NCBI GenBank assembly: GCA_027041035.1
Contig: JALULB010000343.1
Location: 1-7,000 of the forward strand
Source: Sedimenticola sp.
Lineage (GTDB): Bacteria > Pseudomonadota > Gammaproteobacteria > Chromatiales > Chromatiaceae
Length of the DNA: 7,000 bases
Direction of reading: 5' to 3'
The first letter of the stretch is position 1, and each line of letters opens with the position of its first letter. Of the stretch, positions 1 through 6,888 are shown piece after piece. The notes under the pieces were generated by a model. That model was not told the DNA's origin. It saw only the letters and a program-made list of their open reading frames with translations, and ran no database searches. The translations under genes and the position numbers were made by a program.

Positions 1-1
1 G

Positions 2-1378
2 CGTTTTGTCACCACCGCGTCCGAGGCGGCCCTGCGGCCGTTGCTTGCCGCCTACCGCCAGGACATTCAGAAAAACCTGACGCAGGGCGGCGAGGAGAAC
101 GGCGATATCTCGCATGTCCTGCGCGTGTTTCTGATCGATGCGAACAAGCGCATCCGGAATATCTACAGCGTCGCCTTTCTGCACCCGGATCTGTTGCTGA
201 CCGACGTGCGCACACTGATGAACGAGGAGCGCCAGCGGCCCGCCGAGAGCCGGCCCGGTGGTGTCGCGGTCGCGCCGGTCGACCTGTTGCGGATCGCCCG
301 GCATCCGCCGCTGGGGCTGCCCGCCGTGCCCGTGCCGGACGACAATCCGCTGACCGCCGGCAAGATCGCCCTAGGCCGCCGGCTGTTCTTCGATCGTCGC
401 CTGTCGCTGAACGACACGCTTTCGTGCGCGATGTGCCATGTGCCGGAGCAGGGCTTCACCAGCAATGAGTTGGCGACGGCGGTGGGTATCGAGGGCCGTG
501 GCGTGCGGCGGAATACGCCGACGCTGTACAACGTCGCCTACTTCGACAGATTGTTTCACGATGCTCGCGAGGAAAGCCTGGAACAACAGGTCTGGGGGCC
601 ACTGCTGGCGAGGAACGAGATGGGCAACCCGTCGGTCGGCCATGTGCTGGAAAAGATCCGCCGGATACCCGGCTATGTCGAACAGTTTCGCGCCGCGTTC
701 GCTGGCCGGGGCGTCGGCATGGAAACCCTGGGCATGGCGCTGGCCGCCTATCAGCGCAGCCTGCTCGCGGCGGATTCGCCATTCGACCGCTGGCGTTACG
801 CCGGTCGGCGGAACGCCATCGACGCCTCCGCCAAGCGCGGCTTCGAGCTGTTCACCGGCAAGGCCGGTTGCGCAAGCTGCCATCCCGTCGGCGAAGAGCA
901 TGCACTGTTCTCCGACCAGAAATTGCACAACACCGGTATTGGCTACCGGCAATCCATGGGCGAGAGCGGGCGAAAGCAGACCGTCATGCTGGCGCCGGGC
1001 GTGAGCGTCGTCGTCGACAGCACCATCATCGACGCCGTCGCCGCGCCGGCGCTGGCCGATCTCGGTCGCTACGAGATCAGCCAGAACCCGGACGACCGCT
1101 GGAAATACCGCACCCCGGGCCTGCGCAATCTGACCCTGACCGCGCCTTACATGCACAACGGCTCATTGCGCACCCTGGAAGAGGTCGTGGCGTTCTACGA
1201 TCGTGGCGGCGTGGCGAACGAGACGCTGGACCCGCTGATCCATCCGTTGCATCTGAACGCCGCCGAACAATCTGACCTGGTCGCCTTTCTGCGTTCGCTG
1301 ACCGGCCGGGTCGAAGCGCTGCTCGCGGATGCCGCCGCCGCGCCGATCGGCGACGTATCCAGCAAGCGGAAGCAATGA
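2..1378 (+). CDS. SCO/SenC-like domain fused to di-heme cytochrome c peroxidase (MauG family), 5' end missing
   Basis: The frame is open from base 2, so the gene begins before the window; the TTG at 41 is probably internal. Residues here are numbered from that TTG. Residues 1-62 match the end of an SCO domain: His25 stands where the conserved copper-ligand His of SCO proteins lies, followed by FLID and the segment RIRNIYSVAFLHPDLLLTDV. The CxxxC copper site would lie upstream. After a Pro/Arg-rich linker, residues 100-425 form a complete di-heme peroxidase domain: CAMCH at 129-133 (bases 425-439) and CASCH at 277-281 (bases 869-883) bind the hemes, and TAPYMHNGS (367-375) holds the usual distal Met ligand. 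Such proteins act in the periplasm, reducing peroxide or performing MauG-type oxidations. The natural substrate is unknown. The neighbouring formaldehyde genes hint at C1 or alcohol oxidation, but the 100-bp gap means co-transcription is not certain. Confidence 0.85.
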   Translation, partial: RFVTTASEAALRPLLAAYRQDIQKNLTQGGEENGDISHVLRVFLIDANKRIRNIYSVAFLHPDLLLTDVRTLMNEERQRPAESRPGGVAVAPVDLLRIARHPPLGLPAVPVPDDNPLTAGKIALGRRLFFDRRLSLNDTLSCAMCHVPEQGFTSNELATAVGIEGRGVRRNTPTLYNVAYFDRLFHDAREESLEQQVWGPLLARNEMGNPSVGHVLEKIRRIPGYVEQFRAAFAGRGVGMETLGMALAAYQRSLLAADSPFDRWRYAGRRNAIDASAKRGFELFTGKAGCASCHPVGEEHALFSDQKLHNTGIGYRQSMGESGRKQTVMLAPGVSVVVDSTIIDAVAAPALADLGRYEISQNPDDRWKYRTPGLRNLTLTAPYMHNGSLRTLEEVVAFYDRGGVANETLDPLIHPLHLNAAEQSDLVAFLRSLTGRVEALLADAAAAPIGDVSSKRKQ

Positions 1379-1412
1379 ACCGCAACGCCCCGTTCTGTCG
1401 TGGCTCGGACAG

Positions 1413-1425
1413 CCATCCTGGATGG
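1413..1425. promoter_or_regulatory. Short palindrome upstream of adhC, possible operator
   Basis: CCATCC-T-GGATGG is a perfect inverted repeat with 6-bp arms, 54 bp before the adhC start in the only gap between the peroxidase gene and adhC. It has no T-run, so it is not an intrinsic terminator. It could be a regulator site for adhC-fghA, but no regulator gene is in the window and arms this short can occur by chance. Confidence 0.25.
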
Positions 1426-1478
1426 AACCTTCCACAAGATTCTGATATATCACTTTCATTCACCCATAGGAGCAATTC

Positions 1479-2588
1479 ATGAAAGCACGTGCCGCGGTAG
1501 CCTGGGAAGCCGGGAAGCCACTCTCGGTCGAGGAGATCGAAGTCGATGGCCCACGCGAGGGCGAGGTCCTGCTGAAGGTCGTCGCATCCGGCGTCTGCCA
1601 TACCGACGCCTTCACCCTGTCCGGCGACGACCCGGAGGGTGCTTTCCCCTGCGTGCTCGGCCACGAGGGCGGCTGCGAGGTCGTTGAATGCGGTCCCGGC
1701 GTCAAGCAGTTGAAACCCGGCGATCACGTCATCCCGCTGTACATCCCCGAGTGTGGCGAGTGCGAATACTGCCGTTCCGGGAAATCCAACCTGTGCCAGT
1801 CGATCGCCGGCACCGTATGGACTGGCTACATGCCGGACGGCACGCGGCGCTTCTCGCACAACGGCAAGGCCATCTACCACTACATGGGCTGCTCGACCTT
1901 CTCGGAATACACCGTCGTGCCCGAGATCGCGCTGGCGAAAATCAACAAGGCCGCGCCGCTGGACAAGGTCTGTCTGCTCGGCTGCGGCGTGACCACCGGG
2001 ATAGGCGCGGTACTGAACACCGCAAAGGTCGAGCCGGGCGCCAGCGTCGCGGTATTCGGTCTCGGCGGCATCGGCCTGTCGGTCGTGCAGGGCGCGGTGA
2101 TGGCCGGCGCCGGACGCATCATCGCCGTCGACGTCAATGACGACAAATGGGCGATGGCAAAGGCGCTCGGTGCGACCGATTTCGTCAACCCGGACAAGCT
2201 CCCCGGAACCACCAGCGAAGCCATCGTCGAGATGACCAACGGCGGCGTGGACTACTCCTTCGAATGCATCGGCAACGTACACGTGATGCGCGAAGCGCTG
2301 GAATGCTGCCACATGGGCTGGGGCGTGGCGACCATCATCGGCGTCGCCGGGGCCGGCCAGGAGATCAGCACGCGGCCCTTCCAACTGGTCACGGGGCGAA
2401 CCTGGAAAGGCACCGCCTTCGGCGGCGTGAAAGGGCGCAGCGAACTGCCGGGTTATGTCGATCGCTACATGCAAGGCGACATCGAACTCGACAGCCTGGT
2501 GACCCACACCATGGGCCTGGAAGACATCAACACCGCCTTCGACCTGATGCACGCCGGCGAAAGCATTCGCTCGGTCATCATCTTCTGA
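1479..2588 (+). CDS. adhC: S-(hydroxymethyl)glutathione dehydrogenase / class III alcohol dehydrogenase
   Basis: This zinc- and NAD-dependent cytoplasmic enzyme oxidises the formaldehyde-thiol adduct to the S-formyl thioester. The 369-residue length is typical. The catalytic zinc site is Cys40 (GVCHTD), His62-Glu63 (GHEG) and Cys169 (LGCGVTTG). The structural zinc site is Cys92, Cys95, Cys98 and Cys106. GLGGIG (194-199) and Asp218 form the NAD-binding Rossmann fold. The C-terminal half carries the class III signature [23 protein letters not shown] 1479 is set by TAGGAG at 1467-1472 with a 6-nt spacer. Asp51 and Glu53, which contact the glutamyl side of glutathione in human ADH5, are kept. Human Arg115 is replaced by Ala110, Lys284 by Met279, and the loop between (TQGKGLM in human) reads TVWTGYM. 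The family call is very secure; the exact thiol cofactor is in doubt (see findings). fghA follows at once. Confidence 0.95.
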   Translation: MKARAAVAWEAGKPLSVEEIEVDGPREGEVLLKVVASGVCHTDAFTLSGDDPEGAFPCVLGHEGGCEVVECGPGVKQLKPGDHVIPLYIPECGECEYCRSGKSNLCQSIAGTVWTGYMPDGTRRFSHNGKAIYHYMGCSTFSEYTVVPEIALAKINKAAPLDKVCLLGCGVTTGIGAVLNTAKVEPGASVAVFGLGGIGLSVVQGAVMAGAGRIIAVDVNDDKWAMAKALGATDFVNPDKLPGTTSEAIVEMTNGGVDYSFECIGNVHVMREALECCHMGWGVATIIGVAGAGQEISTRPFQLVTGRTWKGTAFGGVKGRSELPGYVDRYMQGDIELDSLVTHTMGLEDINTAFDLMHAGESIRSVIIF

Positions 2589-2597
2589 GGCATGGCG

Positions 2598-3434
2598 ATG
2601 CAAGCGATCGAATCGATAAAGGAATCCGGTGGCTGGCTGAACCGCTACGTTCACCCGTCGGCCAGTTGTCGTTGCGACATGACCTTCTCCGTCTACCTGC
2701 CACCACAGGCGGAGAAACAGGCCGTGCCGGCGGTGTATTTCCTCTCTGGCCTGACATGCAGCGACGACAACTTCCGCACCAAGGCCGGCGCGCAGCGATA
2801 CGCCGCCGAACTCGGACTGGCGCTGATCATCCCCGACACCAGCCCGCGCGGCGATAAGGTGGCCGACGAGCCGGAGCGCTACGACCTCGGCCAGGGCGCC
2901 GGCTTCTACATCGACGCCACGCGCCAGCCCTGGGCCAGGCACTACCGGATGTACAGCTACATAACCGACGAACTCCCCGCCCTGGTCGAGCACGAGCTGC
3001 CGTTGATCCCGGGCCTGCGATCCATCGCCGGACACTCCATGGGCGGCCACGGCGCGCTCATCTGCGCATTGAAAAACCCCGGCATGTACCGATCGGCATC
3101 CGCCTTCGCGCCGATCTGCAACCCGGTCATCAGCCCCTGGGGGCAGGGCATCTTCGCCGCCTACCTCGGCAACGATCAGACCGAATGGGAGAAATGGGAC
3201 GCCACCTGCCTGCTACGCGCCGGCGCGCAAAGCCCACCACTGCGCATCGACCAGGGACTGGCCGATGAATTCCTCGCCGAACAACTCTATCCAGAGCATC
3301 TCGAAGACATCTGCCGGATAAGGAAACTCCCGCTCACCCTGGAAAGGCACGCAGGCTACGACCACAGCTACCACTTCATCGCCAGCTTCATCGGAGAGCA
3401 CCTGGCGTTCCATGCGCGGGCGTTGCAGGCCTAG
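2598..3434 (+). CDS. fghA: S-formylglutathione hydrolase
   Basis: This cytoplasmic alpha/beta-hydrolase of the esterase D family splits the S-formyl thioester made by AdhC into formate and free thiol, the second step of formaldehyde detoxification. Starting at ATG 2598 gives 278 residues, the usual length. GAGG at 2587-2590 lies 7 nt before this ATG but only 1 nt before the in-frame ATG at 2592, so 2598 is preferred. The catalytic triad is Ser147 (GHSMGG), Asp223 (in DQGLADEFL) and His256 (GYDHSYHF). The family segment LSGLTCSDDNF lies at about 49-59 and helps form the active site. The ribosome binding site overlaps the adhC stop codon, so the two genes are one operon with coupled translation. 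I see no truncation or missing catalytic residue. The gene ends at TAG 3432-3434 just before a REP-like hairpin. Confidence 0.96.
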   Translation: MQAIESIKESGGWLNRYVHPSASCRCDMTFSVYLPPQAEKQAVPAVYFLSGLTCSDDNFRTKAGAQRYAAELGLALIIPDTSPRGDKVADEPERYDLGQGAGFYIDATRQPWARHYRMYSYITDELPALVEHELPLIPGLRSIAGHSMGGHGALICALKNPGMYRSASAFAPICNPVISPWGQGIFAAYLGNDQTEWEKWDATCLLRAGAQSPPLRIDQGLADEFLAEQLYPEHLEDICRIRKLPLTLERHAGYDHSYHFIASFIGEHLAFHARALQA

Positions 3435-3446
3435 AAACAGCCCCGT

Positions 3447-3468
3447 GGGTCGGACTTTAGTCCGACTC
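3447..3468. repeat. REP-like stem-loop after fghA
   Basis: GTCGGAC (3449-3455), loop TTTA, GTCCGAC (3460-3466) form a perfect 7-bp stem that extends to 9 bp with one G-U pair. It starts 13 bp after the fghA stop. No T-run follows, so it is more like a dispersed REP-type palindrome than a Rho-independent terminator, although it could protect the 3' end of the adhC-fghA mRNA. Confidence 0.55.
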
Positions 3469-3498
3469 GGTCCCGGTCAGTAATGGATCAACGGGGAG

Positions 3499-3514
3499 GG
3501 TGGCGACGAGTCCG
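3499..3514 (+). repeat. Direct repeat, copy 1
   Basis: GGTGGCGACGAGTCCG matches copy 2 at 3639-3654 at 15 of 16 bases. Similarity continues for about 8 more bases with one gap (GCGCCGAA here, CTCGCCCGAA there). It may be a decayed duplication or part of a dispersed repeat family. Confidence 0.45.
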
Positions 3515-3638
3515 GCGCCGAAAGCTCCTGCGCCTGAACGGACACTGACGACAGCCACAGCACACAAGAATCGGCACAAGGCAGAGACAACGGCCGCCTG
3601 ACAGAGGGCAGGCCAGTACATCAGCGCTTACCAGCCCA

Positions 3639-3654
3639 GGCGGCGACGAGTCCG
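3639..3654 (+). repeat. Direct repeat, copy 2
   Basis: GGCGGCGACGAGTCCG is the second copy of the repeat at 3499-3514, shifted by exactly 140 bp in the same orientation. It contains the exact 13-bp core GGCGACGAGTCCG. A match this long at so short a distance is unlikely by chance, but no function is visible. Confidence 0.45.
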
Positions 3655-3803
3655 CTCGCCCGAATGCCGGGAAAACGGCTATACTTAGCACCAAGACAGA
3701 AAAAGAATCGTCGAAAAGCGAGCGATCGGGCAAGGAGACGGGCAAGACAGACTCCATATATGTCAAGGCCCGTGTGATTATATCCTGATAAGGAATGGCC
3801 AGT

Positions 3804-4223
3804 ATGGATACAATCAAAAACGCTGCGGTAGCGGATGTGTTCAAGAATTATCCGAAGCATATGCGGAAAAAATTAATGTTCCTTCGTAGGTTGGTTTTGG
3901 ATACAGCAGCAGAGACAGAAGGTGTTATCTCAGTGGAAGAAACCCTCAAATGGGGAGAGCCTAGTTACGTCACAAAAAGCGGTAGCACAGTCAGAATGGA
4001 CTGGAAAAAGGCAAAGCCACATCAATACGCTATGTACTTTCACTGTCAAACAACGTTGGTTGACACAGTCAAGGAGCTATATGGAGATAAATTCAAGTTT
4101 GAAGGCAATCGGGCGATTGTGTTCGATGAAGATGATGAAATACCAATAGATGAGTTAAAGCATTGTATCGCATTGTCTCTTACTTACCATGGCCGAAAAC
4201 ATCTCCCAATGCTGGGTGTATGA
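3804..4223 (+). CDS. DUF1801 domain protein (YdhG/CyaY-like fold)
   Basis: This small soluble protein spans 139 residues from ATG 3804. AAGGA at 3790-3794 lies 9 nt before that ATG but directly touches the alternative ATG at 3795, so 3804 is preferred. The family pattern is visible: an N-terminal helical part with KNYP and RKKLMFLRRLV, EETLKWGEPSY at 45-55, the strand YAMYFHC at 75-81, FEGNRAIVF at 99-107, and a C-terminal helix ending in LTYHGRK. DUF1801 has no firmly known role; the fold is related to frataxin/CyaY-like alpha-beta proteins. The gene is strikingly AT-rich beside adhC-fghA (one 60-base line is about 37% GC), which suggests transfer. A 112-bp gap separates it from the next gene on the same strand. 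Confidence 0.8.
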   Translation: MDTIKNAAVADVFKNYPKHMRKKLMFLRRLVLDTAAETEGVISVEETLKWGEPSYVTKSGSTVRMDWKKAKPHQYAMYFHCQTTLVDTVKELYGDKFKFEGNRAIVFDEDDEIPIDELKHCIALSLTYHGRKHLPMLGV

Positions 4224-4335
4224 TGAAAGCACATAACGCTCAACACCCGTGAGATTTTATACCCGCTTTTTGAACAATTCTGGGCGTGTGCTGTGCATGG
4301 GCTTATAAACACTAAGGCGTCAGTGCGAAAAAAAT

Positions 4336-5001
4336 ATGGAACAGAAACTTTTTCAGGATCTAGTCAGCTCGATACGAAATAAATACGACGAAATGGATTA
4401 TAAGCTTGGATGGCGCTTCCTGACTTCGCCAAAGTCAACAGTTTCAAAAAATACCGATTCCGTATTTATTACATTGAATCCCGGGGGCTCTGTAATAGCG
4501 CACGAAGCACAACAAGAAAGTTGCGAGGATGGTTCCGCGTATCTGGTCGAACAGTGGGGCAAGAATACGCCAGGTAACGCACCACTCCAACGACAAATAC
4601 AATCACTATACAGACATCTTGGGTGGGAATTTGATGATGTCTTAAGCGGCCAATTCGTCCCGTTTCGCTCTCCATCATGGGATGATTTGCCAAACCGTCA
4701 GTGCGCTCTTCAGTTTGGAACAGAGATATGGTCTAAACTTCTAGACGTGATTCAGCCGTCTACCGTTATCGCAATGGGTAAGTCGAAATTACGTAATCCT
4801 ATTTGCACCATCCTTGGCTCGCCAGAATATAGTACAAACGTAAGTGTTGGCTGGGGAAACATTACGGCGGGTCTAGATATTTACCCAGACTACAGATTTG
4901 TTTCGTTGCCTCATCTATCTAGATTTCAGATTATCGATAGACCCGAAAGTGAAGCTGGGTTACGCGAGCTGTTCCCTAATTGGAGGCGGTATGAACACTG
5001 A
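4336..5001 (+). CDS. Uracil-DNA glycosylase-like superfamily protein, divergent
   Basis: This 221-residue soluble protein is not a standard Ung. Several parts recall the UDG superfamily: the strand-loop FITLNPGG (44-51) resembles motif A of TDG/Mug proteins (GINPG), with Asn48 in the position of their catalytic Asn. GQFVPFRSPSW (105-115) resembles the N-V-P-F-R-S segment of UDG-like proteins. STVIAMGKSKL (142-152) matches the strand before the 'GK' helix, and SLPHLSRF (190-197) lies where motif B, normally HPS or NPS, is expected. Activity on uracil in DNA is not shown; members of this fold with altered motifs may have other roles. No clear ribosome binding site precedes ATG 4336 (only an A-run). 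Base composition is about 43% GC, like the DUF1801 gene before it. A mini-frame starts inside its last codons. Confidence 0.55.
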   Translation: MEQKLFQDLVSSIRNKYDEMDYKLGWRFLTSPKSTVSKNTDSVFITLNPGGSVIAHEAQQESCEDGSAYLVEQWGKNTPGNAPLQRQIQSLYRHLGWEFDDVLSGQFVPFRSPSWDDLPNRQCALQFGTEIWSKLLDVIQPSTVIAMGKSKLRNPICTILGSPEYSTNVSVGWGNITAGLDIYPDYRFVSLPHLSRFQIIDRPESEAGLRELFPNWRRYEH

Positions 5002-5150
5002 GAGTGCTAAAAATTATTATCAAGATTATTGTGGAAAATGGCTGAATTTCTAAGCTGACACAGCAATTATACGTCTTTCATTGAATAAAGAGTCTGGGGG
5101 ACAATCAAGACTTTTGATCGAGTATGTTCTAAACCATCTTCATTGGAAAG
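4991..5150 (+). pseudogene. Probable remnant of a third gene, stopped after 20 codons
   Basis: An ATG at 4991 overlaps the end of the UDG-like gene by 11 bases and has GGAGG at 4982-4986, the best ribosome binding site in this segment. It encodes MNTESAKNYYQDYCGKWLNF and stops at TAA 5051-5053. The same frame then stays open to TGA 5219-5221 and reads like ordinary protein (for example RLSLNKESGGQSRLLIEYVL). This suggests a translationally coupled gene broken by a nonsense mutation and cut short at its 3' end where hipA begins. A real 20-residue peptide, or chance, are alternatives. I recognise no domain. Confidence 0.35.
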
Positions 5151-6470
5151 CTAACCTGTATTTGAAAGAGAAATCGCCGCCTTCAAATCCTCATGGTCAA
5201 AGGCCGAGGCCATGCGATTGATCTCGGTTGGCGTCAAACCCAACCGCGCGGCCTCTTCGCGCCAGGTTCCCACGGCCATCCCGACTTCGGCCACAATCGC
5301 GTGCGCCTTGTTTTCATCCAGTTCAAAATATCCCACTACGCTCATCGCCAGATCCAGGGAGGCTGCACCGTCATCGAGATCTATGGCCGTTGTCAGAACG
5401 CGTGGTTTGATATCCGTGGGCACCGGGTTGAGATCATAGGCCGGGGCCAATCGCCAGCCATCTGAACCGGTATAGAGGAAAGCGTGATTACGTAAATGAT
5501 CATCGGTGTTGGAGATCAGAATATTGAAAACGATACGTCGCCACAGCGCATGCATATCCTGGTTCGGGCTGGCGCCATATCGGCGCAGAGCATCAACAAA
5601 CTCGAGATAACTGCGTGCCTCGTTGTCACTGGCCCCGAGCATACTCATGGCCGAAAGAAACGGGATACGCTGGCCTTGCACTCGGTCGAAACGACGCAAA
5701 AGCAGTACCGGCTTGTTCAACACATGTTCAATTCGCCAGTCGGGTACGGAAATACCGGACTTTGCCGCGAGACGCAGCGCAACGCCTTCCCAGAGAACCG
5801 CATTGATTTCATCATCTTTGTGCGGGAACTTGGCGATGGCGAGATGTCCGTCCCGGTCCCTGACCGAAGCCTTGGGACGTGCGCCACCCAATGACGAACC
5901 GGGAGCCAGCAGCAGTCGCAGATCCTCGTCACTATCCGTATCACCAACGACATGCTCCGCTGCCGACAACAATCGTGGCAAATCGATCAGGGGCGGTATG
6001 CGAGCCGCTTCATGTTCAGCAAGAAACGGGCCTCCCAGCTCGGCTTTGGCTGCCTGCGTCGCCCTACCTCCCGCATCCTTGCTCTTGCTGTCGTGCCGGG
6101 CGAAGCGTAAGGCGCCCTGACGAGCTTCATCATCGACCATGAGCAGATAGTCGATTTCCATCAAGGTGCGCGGCGTCTCACCCACGCGCTCTGCCCGTCG
6201 TCGTTCCGCCCGGCGCATCAGAACCCGCCCCCAGCGGTCCGGGGCTGAGTCACCAATGGCGCCAAAGAGAGATCTGCCTGAAGGTGTATGGAAGGGACCA
6301 GGGCCAAGCGTGAGAGCAGGTTCCAAAGAGAAACGGTCTGCATATTCAAGCCAGCTCGGATCATATTCGAAGGTGGCGCTTTCCCTGCCCTTGCGCGCAC
6401 GCGCCCACAGTCGCCCAACCCGATGTAGCTCACCGGCGATATCCACATAGACGAAAACTTCTGTTTCCAT
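5151..6470 (-). CDS. hipA: HipA family serine/threonine kinase toxin
   Basis: This is the toxin of a type II toxin-antitoxin pair. E. coli HipA phosphorylates glutamyl-tRNA synthetase and causes growth arrest; the target here is unknown. From ATG 6470 it has 439 residues, matching the family; numbers below include one more residue if GTG 6473 is used. An N-terminal HipA domain (FVYVDIAGELHRVGRLW, then LFGAIGDSAPDRWGR) comes first. GSSLGGARPK (192-201) is the loop holding the autophosphorylated Ser (Ser194 by alignment). AIAKFP gives the ATP-binding Lys215. SNTDDHLRNHAF (321-332) is the catalytic loop with Asp324 and Asn329, and LAPAYDLNP (342-350) gives the metal-binding Asp347. All key residues are present, so it should be active. 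Its ATG overlaps the hipB stop (TGATG), so translation is coupled. It faces the AT-rich genes convergently. Confidence 0.93.
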   Translation of the reverse strand: METEVFVYVDIAGELHRVGRLWARARKGRESATFEYDPSWLEYADRFSLEPALTLGPGPFHTPSGRSLFGAIGDSAPDRWGRVLMRRAERRRAERVGETPRTLMEIDYLLMVDDEARQGALRFARHDSKSKDAGGRATQAAKAELGGPFLAEHEAARIPPLIDLPRLLSAAEHVVGDTDSDEDLRLLLAPGSSLGGARPKASVRDRDGHLAIAKFPHKDDEINAVLWEGVALRLAAKSGISVPDWRIEHVLNKPVLLLRRFDRVQGQRIPFLSAMSMLGASDNEARSYLEFVDALRRYGASPNQDMHALWRRIVFNILISNTDDHLRNHAFLYTGSDGWRLAPAYDLNPVPTDIKPRVLTTAIDLDDGAASLDLAMSVVGYFELDENKAHAIVAEVGMAVGTWREEAARLGLTPTEINRMASAFDHEDLKAAISLSNTG

Positions 6471-6862
6471 CACGCTTTGCTCTTCTGTGTTAACCGGGGC
6501 GAACCGTGCCCGGATTTACCCCGACGTGGCTTGCGGATACGTTGCGGCAAACGCTCCTCTTCGAGCTCAAGGCCCACTGTGTCTGTCTTGACATCCGCTA
6601 GTTCGCCCAACCGCTCAGCCATACCCAAAACAAAGAGCACATTGGCGTAGTTACCAAGGGAAACGCCGGGGTCACCCTTTTCTATCTTGTTCAGGGTTGT
6701 TCGGCTGATAGATGCCCTTTCAGCCATAACATCTGTAGGAATACGCCGCCTGAGTCTGGCATCACGGATATCCTGCCCAAGCTTGCGCAGAGCCCGCCTG
6801 ACCGGAATCGGCATCATCAAATCCAACCGCGTTTTACCCATTATTTCGTCCATTATTATCAT
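6470..6862 (-). CDS. hipB: HipB-like XRE-family antitoxin and operon repressor
   Basis: The cognate antitoxin of HipA is a small DNA-binding protein that should neutralise the kinase and repress its own operon. The Cro/C1-type helix-turn-helix spans about residues 25-85, with the recognition region ERASISRTTLNKIEKGDPGVSLGNYANVLFVLG. A basic tail (LPQRIRKPRRGKSGHG) follows. At about 130 residues it is longer than E. coli HipB (88), the extra length lying at both ends. The start is uncertain: GTG 6865, ATG 6862, ATG 6853 and ATG 6841 are all in frame and none has a strong ribosome binding site. ATG 6841 has only GGA about 7 nt upstream. The gene precedes hipA with a 1-nt overlap, and a palindrome over its likely promoter supports autorepression. 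Confidence 0.88.
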   Translation of the reverse strand: MIIMDEIMGKTRLDLMMPIPVRRALRKLGQDIRDARLRRRIPTDVMAERASISRTTLNKIEKGDPGVSLGNYANVLFVLGMAERLGELADVKTDTVGLELEEERLPQRIRKPRRGKSGHGSPRLTQKSKA

Positions 6863-6865
6863 CAC

Positions 6866-6888
6866 TATAGTAGATATTGTCTACTATA
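6866..6888. promoter_or_regulatory. Palindromic operator of hipBA
   Basis: TATAGTAGA-TATTG-TCTACTATA is a perfect inverted repeat with 9-bp arms and a 5-bp spacer, immediately upstream of the hipB start. Position, symmetry and size fit a dimeric HTH repressor such as HipB. It differs from the E. coli HipB site (TATCC-N8-GGATA), so the specificity is likely its own. It covers the predicted -10 box. Confidence 0.75.

Larger units (their letters stand above)
3435..3794. other. 360-bp gene-free region at a GC transition
   Basis: No convincing gene lies here; an antisense frame across 3488-3844 has low-complexity sequence and no recognisable domain. The region holds the REP-like hairpin, two copies of a 16-bp repeat, and a TATACT at 3680-3685 that could be a -10 box but lacks a good -35 box. 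GC content falls from left to right, from the GC-rich metabolic genes to the AT-richer segment that begins near 3750. Confidence 0.6.

Noticed and set aside
371..1156. Antisense frame of 261 codons opposite the peroxidase domain
   Set aside because: It lies opposite conserved heme motifs, and the translation is rich in Arg/Ala/Gly with no recognisable family.
2..1378. MbnH or MauG as a specific name for the di-heme protein
   Set aside because: No methanobactin, MbnP or methylamine dehydrogenase gene is visible, and the SCO fusion does not match those proteins.
1077..3050. Very long antisense frame (657 codons) opposite adhC and fghA
   Set aside because: It is a shadow of GC-rich codon structure. 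The + strand encodes two intact, well-known enzymes there, and the antisense translation shows no domain.
3488..3844. Antisense frames in the gene-free region before the DUF1801 gene
   Set aside because: They have no ribosome binding site and low-complexity sequence, and they overlap the start of the real DUF1801 gene.
4214..4248. GGGTGT...ACACCC as a terminator for the DUF1801 gene
   Set aside because: The 6-bp stem has a 23-nt loop and no T-run directly after it, so it is too weak to call.
4228..4335. Possible integron attC site between the DUF1801 and UDG-like genes (CATAACGCTCAAC resembles a left core)
   Set aside because: No matching right core GTTRRRY is found, the arms do not pair well, and the second gene is not followed by a similar site.
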